A program made the position numbers and the translations under genes. Below are positions 18,486 to 25,504 of a DNA stretch of 64,000 nt, one piece after another. The notes beneath the pieces were generated by a model. It did not search any database and was not told where the DNA came from. It saw only the letters and a list, made by a program, of their open reading frames with translations. The stretch is taken from NCBI GenBank assembly GCA_046719715.1, contig JBDNCJ010000004.1, forward strand, positions 1-64,000, given 5' to 3'. Source of the stretch: JANWWM01 sp046719715 (GTDB taxonomy: Bacteria > Bacteroidota > Chlorobiia > Chlorobiales > Thermochlorobacteraceae). Each line of letters opens with the position of its first letter. Position 1 is the first letter of the stretch.

Positions 18486-18919
18486 GTTTGTGAACTGATT
18501 AAGCGTTGTGATTGCGACTTGTTAATTCAACTTTGAAAACAAAATCGTTTCAAAGCTTTCGTTTGATAGAATGAAATTCGGCGTTCTTAGAACTTCACTA
18601 CACCATTTGAACGCTTTGAAACGACTCTGGGCTTTTTAAAAGCTCGTCAATACAGGTCATGTAACTTTGTGTTTGTCATTCTGAACGGAGCATCAGCGCA
18701 GTGAAGAATCCACTGGATTCCTTGGACTCTTCGCTTCGCTCGCAATGACATCGGTGCTCAACGGTCATCTCATCACTTTTAACCCTTAACTCTCAACTCG
18801 TCTGGATTCCTCGCTTCGCTCGGAATGACAATTCGCCTCTTCATTTCTCATTCTTCATTTCTCATTAGAGATTGGATTCCTCGCTTTGCTTAGAATGACG
18901 AACACATTTTAGCACTACC
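18486..18919. other. Repeat block inside the nuo operon
   Basis: 434 bp between nuoC and nuoD. From 18675 it contains a family A palindrome (18675-18749) and two right half-copies (18804-18829 and 18874-18899) separated by family B-like TCATTTCTCATT tracts. The part from 18486 to 18670 shows no gene. Every other junction in the operon is under about 90 bp. Confidence 0.7.
18675..18899. repeat. Cluster of family A repeats between nuoC and nuoD
   Basis: Three right ends of the GGATTCCTCGCTTCGCTC type and one left end (GTCATTCTGAACGGAG) lie within 225 bp. Transcripts of the operon would fold into at least one strong hairpin here. Confidence 0.7.
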
Positions 18920-19414
18920 TCAATACGGCACTTTGATGCCGTGATAGTATTCTTGCACTTTGTAATCTTTTCGGAGCGGATGCCCTTCCCAATCGTCGGG
19001 GCAAAGGATTCGGCGCAAGTCGGGATTTCCTTCAAAAACGATGCCGACCAAATCGTAGGCTTCGCGCTCATGCCACTCCGCCGTGCGCCAAATTTCCGCG
19101 ACGCTCGGAATCGTATTGTTTTCCTTCGTGCACTTGAGTTTGACTGCTATCTTGTGCTGGAATGCCGATAAGGATTCAAGATTATAGACGACGCCTAATG
19201 TTCCATCGTTGTAATCAACGCCGGAAAGGCATGCCAAGTAATCGAGTTTTAATCGCTCGTCGGTGCGCATGAAGTAGGCAATGGGTTGCCAAAGCGAATG
19301 ATCCAGCACCGTGAAATTGGGCATGGTGCGGCTGTTATCAAGGTTGGAGACAGATTCCGTTCCAAATTCATCTTTGATAATTGCGTGGATTTCTTCTGGC
19401 GTTAATTTTGGCAT
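18920..19414 (-). CDS. nuoC: NADH-quinone oxidoreductase subunit C (30 kDa subunit)
   Basis: A 164-residue soluble subunit. The C-terminal half has the family signature WHEREAYDLVGIVFEGNPDL followed by RRILCPDDWEGHPLRKDY. The ATG at 19414 (MPKLTPEEIHAIIKDEF) is chosen because it follows the nuoB stop by one base (TAA-T-ATG). The longer open frame upstream would lie inside nuoB and has no family resemblance. It is not fused to NuoD, unlike in enterobacteria. Confidence 0.95.
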   Translation of the reverse strand: MPKLTPEEIHAIIKDEFGTESVSNLDNSRTMPNFTVLDHSLWQPIAYFMRTDERLKLDYLACLSGVDYNDGTLGVVYNLESLSAFQHKIAVKLKCTKENNTIPSVAEIWRTAEWHEREAYDLVGIVFEGNPDLRRILCPDDWEGHPLRKDYKVQEYYHGIKVPY

Positions 19415-19415
19415 A

Positions 19416-20036
19416 TTAGGCGGTGGCTTCTTCGGTTTCTGGTTTGGCAATCGTTGTTGGTTTGACATTCGCATTGAAGGGGTGCGCCGCAATAATCACT
19501 TCTTCGGCAGGCGCAGATTTTGCCGCGATTTTTCGCAGGGCTTCTTGACGCGTCAAGCCTAAACGCTCTTCGCGAATCAATTCTTGAATTTTCATTAAGC
19601 CGCCAATCAAGGCTTCAGGGCGCGGCGGACAGCCGGGCACATACACATCAACAGGAACCACACGGTCGACACCTTTGACGACGTGATAACCATGCTCCCA
19701 ATACGGACCACCGCAGTTGGCGCAACTTCCCATCGAGAGCACGTAGCGTGGCTCGGACATTTGGTCATAAAGACGCTTGACGCGCTCCGCCATCTTGAAC
19801 GTGACCGTTCCCGCCACAATCATCAAGTCGGATTGGCGCGGCGACGAGCGCGGAAAAATGCCGAACCGCTCGAGGTCGTAGTTAGAGGCATTGGTCGCCA
19901 TCATTTCAATCGCGCAACAGGCGAGACCAAACGACATTGGCCATAACGAGGATAGGCGCGACCAGTTGAGCAGGTCTTCAACTTTGGTAACTATCGCTCC
20001 GCCGTTAGAAATTTTTGCATCAAGAAGACTTGGCAT
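19416..20036 (-). CDS. nuoB: NADH-quinone oxidoreductase subunit B (PSST subunit)
   Basis: A 206-residue subunit holding cluster N2, the direct electron donor to quinone. The ligands are visible: adjacent C40-C41 (FGLACCAIEMM), C105 (SMGSCANCGG) and C136 (YVPGCPPRPEALIGG). RFGIFPRSSPRQSDLMIVAG is also diagnostic. The C-terminal 40 residues are a variable tail. One base separates it from nuoC, so the two are translationally coupled. Confidence 0.96.
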   Translation of the reverse strand: MPSLLDAKISNGGAIVTKVEDLLNWSRLSSLWPMSFGLACCAIEMMATNASNYDLERFGIFPRSSPRQSDLMIVAGTVTFKMAERVKRLYDQMSEPRYVLSMGSCANCGGPYWEHGYHVVKGVDRVVPVDVYVPGCPPRPEALIGGLMKIQELIREERLGLTRQEALRKIAAKSAPAEEVIIAAHPFNANVKPTTIAKPETEEATA

Positions 20037-20092
20037 AATCGTTTCTCAGGTTTGATTAACGGAAACTAAAACTTGTTGACTCCGAACAGTGC

Positions 20093-20554
20093 CTATGCCG
20101 CTGTTTCAGGTTCGGCAACTTTGGGCTTTTGCAAAGACTTCGGCTTTTCGAACTTTTTGGTCGGCATTTTGGGAATGTTCGGCGTCGGCACCACCCAATT
20201 GATGTAGCCTTTCTTCCATTCATAAATCAGCCCCAGCGTCAAAACGCCTAAAAACACCAGCGCCACCGCCAGCGCATAGCCGCCCACTTGCTTGAAAATC
20301 GTTGCCCAAGGGTAGAGGAAAAGCACTTCCACATCAAAGATGATGAAGATGAGCGCAACCACGTAGAAGCGAATGTTGAACTGAATCCACGCGCTTCCCT
20401 TCGGCTCTTCGCCGCATTCATATGTGGTTAATTTTTCGGTATAAGGACGGTGCGGGCGTATGAGGCGAGAAGTTACAAATCCAAGAACTACAAAAATGAC
20501 GCCAACGGCAAGAAAAAGAAAAACCTTCCCAAACTCTGAAATCTCTTGTGCCAT
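20093..20554 (-). CDS. nuoA: NADH-quinone oxidoreductase subunit A
   Basis: A 153-residue subunit with three transmembrane helices, first gene of the operon. Shows KLTTYECGEEPKGSAWIQFN (the cytoplasmic loop with the conserved cysteine), FYVVALIFIIFDVEVLFLYPWA with the DVE motif, and a charged C-terminal tail rich in lysine and proline that extends past the usual 120-140 residues. No NuoE/F/G genes occur on either side of the operon. Confidence 0.95.
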   Translation of the reverse strand: MAQEISEFGKVFLFLAVGVIFVVLGFVTSRLIRPHRPYTEKLTTYECGEEPKGSAWIQFNIRFYVVALIFIIFDVEVLFLYPWATIFKQVGGYALAVALVFLGVLTLGLIYEWKKGYINWVVPTPNIPKMPTKKFEKPKSLQKPKVAEPETAA

Positions 20555-20766
20555 TGATGATTTTGGTTTGAACTACGGTTTGAAAAAATCTTGATGAAAT
20601 GTACTTTTTGTTCAGACTGACAAAGTGCGCAACGCATTCATTTCCGCGAAAATTCCTTTTCCGAAAAAAATTTTTAACCATAGCCGTGATTTTTGTCTTT
20701 GAAACGAATGTTGCATCTTCGTGATGCTATCAAATCTAATGGCTTCTGCCAAACTGCGCAATAACG

Positions 20767-21387
20767 ATGTCCAGACCACTTACCGACGAACAACTTTCTC
20801 ATCTCGCCCAACAAGGCTGGTCAAAAGTAGGCGAAACGATTCAAAAGACGTTTTCCTTTGACGGTTCCGACGGCAAAAGTCCCTTCCTGAAAGGACTTGC
20901 GTTCATCGAGCGCGTCGCAACCCTCGCCGAAGACGCTAACCATCACCCCGATATTACGTTCACCTACAACCGCGTCGTGATTTCACTGACCACGCACGAC
21001 AAAGGCATGCTCACCGAAAAGGATTTTGATTTAGCCACGAAAATCGGCGCAGTCAACGCCATGGTTCAGGTTTTTTGCGATAAAATTCATTCCGATTTCT
21101 CATCGGAAATCGTCTGCGAAAGTCCTTCTGGAATTCCAACAAGAGTTGTTACACACCAGCCTTCGCCTCACAACTACAACTTTCAGATTCCGAGCGGGAA
21201 ATCCGTCTATAAAATTTCCGCCTCCGAAAGCGAGCAAGCCTTAGAGACGCTTGCCAATGGATTCACCGGCAACGGCGCGGCGGTTTTGCTCGAGCGCACC
21301 GCAACGGAGTATGTCGTAGAACTGAACAGCACGCCGGAAGGCATTCGTCCAGAAGTTTCTGTTACCTTCAATCCATCGTCGTCATGA
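20767..21387 (+). CDS. 4a-hydroxytetrahydrobiopterin dehydratase (PCD) with extra C-terminal domain
   Basis: The first half of this 206-residue protein is pterin-4a-carbinolamine dehydratase, which dehydrates the 4a-carbinolamine formed by pterin-dependent hydroxylases. It has LTDEQLSHLAQQGW at the N-terminus and the active-site pattern EDANHHPDITFTYNRVVISL followed by TTHDKGMLTEKDFDLA (residues about 58-93). PCD proteins usually end near residue 100. Here about 105 further residues, including PSGIPTRVVTHQPSP and ISASESEQALETLANGF, form a domain I do not recognise. The stop overlaps the ATG of the following histidine kinase (ATGA), so the two are translationally coupled. Confidence 0.82.
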   Translation: MSRPLTDEQLSHLAQQGWSKVGETIQKTFSFDGSDGKSPFLKGLAFIERVATLAEDANHHPDITFTYNRVVISLTTHDKGMLTEKDFDLATKIGAVNAMVQVFCDKIHSDFSSEIVCESPSGIPTRVVTHQPSPHNYNFQIPSGKSVYKISASESEQALETLANGFTGNGAAVLLERTATEYVVELNSTPEGIRPEVSVTFNPSSS

Positions 21388-23540
21388 GTTCCGCCTTATT
21401 TCCTGATGCAAGCGAAGCGATACGCAGTGTGATGGCTCGCGCCCAAGACGCTCTTTCTAATAAAAAATATTCCGACGCGGCAGACCTAGCCTTACAGGCT
21501 CTTCAAGATTCAGAACGGTTGAACCAAGTCTCGCTTCAAACTTCGGCGCGCCTGCTTCTTGCAGAAGCGCTGATAAAGGAGCAAAAGTTCAGCGATGCCT
21601 TGCCGCACCTTCACCACGTTCTCGATTTTTCCGAATTGGCAGACAAGCGAGACGAAGTGAGGCACGCGCTCTCGCTTTTAGGAAGAATCGCTTACTACAA
21701 GAAAAACTATCCCCTTGCACTTGAATACCTTCAAAATGTTTTGACAATGTGCGAGTCGTGTGCCGATGAGTTCAGTTATACGGCACATCATTTCATCGGA
21801 ATTATTTACGCACGTACCCTTGACAGCCAGAAAGCCATTGAAAGTAGTCGCAGCGCGCTTCGTTGCGCAGAGGCGTTAAATTCGCCACACAAAGTCGCAC
21901 AGACGCTCGTCAGTTTGGGCAATGCCTTCAATAGTCAAGGCAATCTGTTAGAAGCCTTTTCGCATTTTCGGCGAGCAGAGTCTATCTGTCAAGCGCATGG
22001 GTTTGCGGACACCGAAGCGGTTGTACTTCAAAATCTCGCCACGCTCTTTACGGGGATTGGCGATTTGGAACAGTCGCTCCTCATTCATCATCGTTTAATT
22101 GAGTATTATGAACGTATCGCCGACCAACGGATGCTCGGTTATGAATGCATCAATCTCGCAGGCGCATACTTCACCAGCAATAAGATGGAACTTGCTACCC
22201 ACTTTTGCGAACGCGCGATAAATATTCTCTCTGTGATTAACGAAGAAGACATCTGCGCACTGGCGCGTCTTCGATTAGCTGAAATTCATCTTAAAGAGAA
22301 CCAACTCGACCTTGCCGTTTCCCTCAGCCGCGACGTCGTTACGCTTTACGAGGAAAGAGGAAATAAGGAGCATCTTGCCGATGCTTATTTCGCTTTGGGA
22401 GAATCGCTTCACAAGTCAGGCGATACCGAGCGTGCCCTTGTCTACTTGAAAAAGGGGGTTGACTTTACTCGTAGCGTTGAAAAATTTAGCCTCTATGCGC
22501 TGTTCTGCATTTCACTTGCAGAAATCTTTCTCCAAAAAGAAGATTACGATACTGCTTTGTCTTACTTTGAAGATTCACGTGCGATTTGTGAGCAACAAAA
22601 CATAAACTCGCTTTTGCCGAAAGTTTATCTTGGCTTGTCGCAGATGCACGATAAACGCGGCGACTTTCGCAACGCATATGATTTCTATCGAAAGTATCAC
22701 GACTGTTCGCAAGCCGTTTTCAATCTTGATGTTGAAAAAATCGCTCAACGTCTTTCCATTCAATACGACCTTCGCCAAAAAGAGCAGGAAGCCAAAAAAG
22801 AGCGTGAAAAAGCCGAAATGCTTTACAGAGTGAATCAAGAACTGCATGAAGCGAATCGGCTGAAAAACGAGTTCCTCTCGATTGCGGCGCACGACCTCAA
22901 AAATCCGCTTCAATCCATTATCGGTTTTTCAGAGATTATTCAAGAAGCATATACCTCGCTTGATGAAGCGAAATCGCATGCGCAAGTTATTTCGCGTTCT
23001 GCCTCTCACATGGCTCGTCTGATTAAATCGCTCCTTGAAACCGCCGCCATTTCTTCCAGCGCCTTGACCTTTGAGTTTGAGAAAGTTAATTTGAACGACT
23101 TGCTCCAAAAAGTCATCGCCGATTTTACGCCGATGCTTCAAGCGAAATCTCAAATCATGGTCTTTAACGGATTGCCGAATGCGCTCGCACTTGTTGATAT
23201 TGATAAAATGAAAGAGGTTTTTTCGAATCTTATTTCAAATGCGATAAAATACAGCCCTCCGAACAAGACGATTACTGTTCAGATTGCGCCGTCGGCTCAG
23301 AGCGGATTGCTCATCTCCATTAAAGATGAAGGACAAGGGTTGAGCGAATCGGATAAAGCGAAACTTTTCGGACAGTTTCAGCGGCTTTCGTCGCGACCGA
23401 CGGGCGGCGAAGGCTCAACCGGCTTGGGCTTATGGATTACAAAAGCGTTTGTTGAAAAGCACAACGGCAACATCTGGGCGGAGTCCGAAGGCAAAGGCAG
23501 AGGCACGACCTTTTTCGTCGAACTTCCCGCCGCAACTTAA
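21384..23540 (+). CDS. Cytosolic TPR histidine kinase 1
   Basis: A 718-residue protein without signal peptide or membrane helix. Residues 1-440 are tandem TPR helices (for example ALEYLQNVLTMCE and TLVSLGNAFNSQGNLLEAF). These end in the family signature YRKYHDCSQAVFNLD, then a lysine/glutamate-rich coiled coil to about 490. The HisKA domain has SIAAHDLKNPLQSIIGF with phospho-acceptor H503. The HATPase domain has FSNLISNAIKYSP (N-box), DEGQGLSES and GGEGSTGLGLWITK (G-box). No receiver domain is fused and no response regulator is nearby. It starts in an ATGA overlap with the PCD gene and is 12 bp ahead of a UPF0210 gene, suggesting one transcription unit. The signal sensed is unknown. Confidence 0.9.
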   Translation: MSSALFPDASEAIRSVMARAQDALSNKKYSDAADLALQALQDSERLNQVSLQTSARLLLAEALIKEQKFSDALPHLHHVLDFSELADKRDEVRHALSLLGRIAYYKKNYPLALEYLQNVLTMCESCADEFSYTAHHFIGIIYARTLDSQKAIESSRSALRCAEALNSPHKVAQTLVSLGNAFNSQGNLLEAFSHFRRAESICQAHGFADTEAVVLQNLATLFTGIGDLEQSLLIHHRLIEYYERIADQRMLGYECINLAGAYFTSNKMELATHFCERAINILSVINEEDICALARLRLAEIHLKENQLDLAVSLSRDVVTLYEERGNKEHLADAYFALGESLHKSGDTERALVYLKKGVDFTRSVEKFSLYALFCISLAEIFLQKEDYDTALSYFEDSRAICEQQNINSLLPKVYLGLSQMHDKRGDFRNAYDFYRKYHDCSQAVFNLDVEKIAQRLSIQYDLRQKEQEAKKEREKAEMLYRVNQELHEANRLKNEFLSIAAHDLKNPLQSIIGFSEIIQEAYTSLDEAKSHAQVISRSASHMARLIKSLLETAAISSSALTFEFEKVNLNDLLQKVIADFTPMLQAKSQIMVFNGLPNALALVDIDKMKEVFSNLISNAIKYSPPNKTITVQIAPSAQSGLLISIKDEGQGLSESDKAKLFGQFQRLSSRPTGGEGSTGLGLWITKAFVEKHNGNIWAESEGKGRGTTFFVELPAAT

Positions 23541-23552
23541 ACGCATTTCAGC

Positions 23553-24908
23553 ATGTCTTACGAATTTTCCGAAGTCATAGAAACCTTGCGCATGACGGAG
23601 GTCGAGCACTTTGATATTCGCACGGTTACGCTCGGCATTAGTTTGCGCGACTGCGCTTCGCACAATCTTGAAATTGCCAAAAGTAAAATCCGTTCAAAAA
23701 TTTTGAAGCGCGGCGAAGTGCATCTCAACTCCGCGCGCGAGGTAGAACAAATGTATGGGCTTCGCATCGCCAATAAACGCATTTCCGTTACGCCCATTTC
23801 CATCGTCTTTGACCAATTTCGCGAAGCGGAACTCATCGAGCTTGCGCTCACGCTCGACAGTTGCGCCAAAGAACTTGGCATTGATTTCATCGGCGGCTAC
23901 TCTGCCCTCGTTGAAAAAGGCATGACGGACGGCGAAAAAGCCCTTCTCAACTCCGTTCCCGACATGATGGCGGCGACGAAACACATCTGCTCGAGCATCA
24001 ATGTGGCGTCGACGAAAGCGGGCATCAATATGGACGCAGTGTATCTTGTTGGCAAAATGATTAAACAACTTGCGGCGAAAACGCCACGTGCCGAAGGCTG
24101 TTGCAAATTTGTCGCCTTTTGCAATGTTCCCGAAGACAATCCGTTTGTGGCGGGCGCATTTCACGGCGTCAGCGAGCCAGATGTGAGTTTAAATGTTGGA
24201 ATTTCAGGACCGGGCGTGGTGCTTGCCGCCATTCGTGAAGCAGGTGATTGCGATTTCGGCACGCTCTGCGAGGTGATTAAGCGCACGGCGTTCAAAATTA
24301 CGCGGGCGGGTGAATTAATCGGTCGGAAAGTCGCTCAAAAATCTGGCGTGCCATTCGGCATTGTCGATATTTCGCTTGCGCCGACGCCAGCATGGGGCGA
24401 CAGCATCGGGGAAATTTTGGAGGCAATCGGCGTTGAATCGGTCGGCGCACCGGGAAGCACGGCGGCGTTGATGCTCCTGAACGACAGCGTCAAAAAAGGC
24501 GGCATGATGGCGTCGTGCTATGTCGGAGGCATGTCGGGTGCGTTTATTCCCGTCTCGGAAGATGCGGGCATGATTCGCGGCGTTGAGCGCGGCTCACTCT
24601 CGATTGAAAAATTAGAAGCGATGACGAGCGTCTGTTGCGTCGGCTTGGATATGGTTGCCGTGCCCGGCGATACCAGTGCAGAAACGCTTTCCGCTATTCT
24701 TGCCGACGAGTGCGCCATTGGCGTCGTCAATAACAAAACCACCGCTATGCGCATCATTGTGCCGCCTGGCACCAAAGTCGGCGATGTGATTGACTACGGC
24801 GGTTTGCTCGGTCAAGCCATTATTATGCCCGTGAGCCGATTTCGTTCAGATGCATTTATCAAACGCGGCGGCAGAATCCCCGCGCCCACACGCGGCATAA
24901 ACAACTAA
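23553..24908 (+). CDS. UPF0210 (DUF711) family protein
   Basis: A 451-residue soluble protein with the conserved pattern of the UPF0210/DUF711 family: RTVTLGISLRDCA near the N-terminus, DFIGGYSALVEKGMTDGEK, LNVGISGPGVVLAAIRE, GVPFGIVDISLAPTPAWGDS and the C-terminal GRIPAPTRGINN. The family is related in fold to glycyl-radical/PFL-like enzymes, but its activity is not established to my knowledge. In many genomes it is encoded next to a small ACT-domain protein (UPF0237); that partner is absent here and a kinase gene lies 12 bp upstream instead. Met14 is a possible alternative start. Confidence 0.9.
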   Translation: MSYEFSEVIETLRMTEVEHFDIRTVTLGISLRDCASHNLEIAKSKIRSKILKRGEVHLNSAREVEQMYGLRIANKRISVTPISIVFDQFREAELIELALTLDSCAKELGIDFIGGYSALVEKGMTDGEKALLNSVPDMMAATKHICSSINVASTKAGINMDAVYLVGKMIKQLAAKTPRAEGCCKFVAFCNVPEDNPFVAGAFHGVSEPDVSLNVGISGPGVVLAAIREAGDCDFGTLCEVIKRTAFKITRAGELIGRKVAQKSGVPFGIVDISLAPTPAWGDSIGEILEAIGVESVGAPGSTAALMLLNDSVKKGGMMASCYVGGMSGAFIPVSEDAGMIRGVERGSLSIEKLEAMTSVCCVGLDMVAVPGDTSAETLSAILADECAIGVVNNKTTAMRIIVPPGTKVGDVIDYGGLLGQAIIMPVSRFRSDAFIKRGGRIPAPTRGINN

Positions 24909-24988
24909 CCCTCCCGCCTCCTTTTAGGAAAGCGTCAGGGTGAGGTCTTGTTCCCTCTTCTTTTAGGAGAGGATTAGGGTGAGGTCCA
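24907..24988. repeat. Dispersed repeat family C
   Basis: Two units of the type CCTTTTAGGAAAGCGTCAGG followed by GTGAGGTC, at the 3' end of the UPF0210 gene. The same family is present in three units at 46448-46560. CTCTCCT...AGGAGAG halves are self-complementary. Confidence 0.7.
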
Positions 24989-25067
24989 ATCCGCACTCCG
25001 CAAGCGTTGAGCATGAAGAGTGGATTCAACTTTCAACTCTTCATTCTTAACGCTCAACTATCGGACG

Positions 25068-25085
25068 ATGATGCTGGTGAAGTAG
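25068..25085 (+). pseudogene. Remnant of a T9SS sorting-domain 3' end
   Basis: The 18 bases ATGATGCTGGTGAAGTAG encode MMLVK-stop, identical to the last residues of the T9SS protein at 3545-5701 and of the fragment at 46153-46338. No further upstream homology is evident by eye, so this is a tentative scar. Confidence 0.35.
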
Positions 25086-25156
25086 TCGCTCCGATTGAAG
25101 AACATCTATTGATTATTTTTGTTTGAAATTTGGAAAATCGAGTCTCATGCCGTTTA

Positions 25157-25188
25157 TTTGCGCTCATCAAATTGTTCATTTACAATTT
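25157..25188 (+). promoter_or_regulatory. Possible promoter of the SAM riboswitch-metY unit
   Basis: TTTG at 25157-25160, a spacer of 20 bp, then TACAATTT at 25181-25188, an approximate match to the Bacteroidetes-type promoter. Transcription would start close to 25195, just ahead of the riboswitch. An alternative TATTTTTG box lies at 25114-25121. Confidence 0.35.
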
Positions 25189-25200
25189 TTCTTTTGAGTT

Positions 25201-25324
25201 CGTCATCAAGAAAGGCAGAGGGTTCGCGCCCAATGAAGCCTTAGCAACCGTTCAAAACAAGGTTCAGACTTGTTTGAAAATGGTGCTAATTCGCGCCCGT
25301 TCAACAACGATGGGAGAGATGACA
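25201..25324 (+). ncRNA. SAM-I (S-box) riboswitch
   Basis: The core S-box elements occur in order: GTCATCAAGAAAGGCAGAGG, then GAAGCC-TTAGCAACC, a variable hairpin (CAAGGTTCAGACTTG), TGGTGCTAATTCGCGCCCG, and closing GAGATGAC. P1 forms between GTCATC (25202-25207) and GATGAC (25318-25323). A transcription terminator follows 30 bp later and the next gene is metY. This is the known arrangement in which S-adenosylmethionine binding stabilises the aptamer, permits the terminator and shuts off sulfhydrylation. Read directly from sequence; a covariance-model search would settle it. Confidence 0.9.
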
Positions 25325-25355
25325 GAAAGAATACGCTCAACGCACAAGTTTTGAA

Positions 25356-25398
25356 GCCTCTTTCTGCACCCGTCGGAAAGAGGCTTTTCGTTTTATGA
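25356..25398 (+). terminator. Riboswitch-controlled terminator ahead of metY
   Basis: Stem AAGCCTCTTTC / GAAAGAGGCTT with loop TGCACCCGTCG followed by TTCGTTTT. It stands 30 bp after the aptamer and about 110 bp before the metY start, where an expression-platform terminator is expected. Confidence 0.85.
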
Positions 25399-25504
25399 AT
25401 CTTTTGTAAAAGATTTTTGAAGCAGTCTCTTTCTGATTGTCGCGCCCCAACGCCCTTCTTGCCGACGCGCTCGCTTTTTTTCCAACAACTAAACTCACAT
25501 CATC

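Noticed and set aside
8759..20554. Membrane-bound hydrogenase or Mrp antiporter instead of complex I
   Set aside because: The NuoD homologue lacks nickel-binding cysteine pairs, and nuoA, nuoJ, nuoK and the quinone-site motifs are all present.
25130..25354. Small open frame of 74 codons upstream of metY
   Set aside because: It covers the SAM-I riboswitch; the RNA structure explains the sequence and the peptide has no features.
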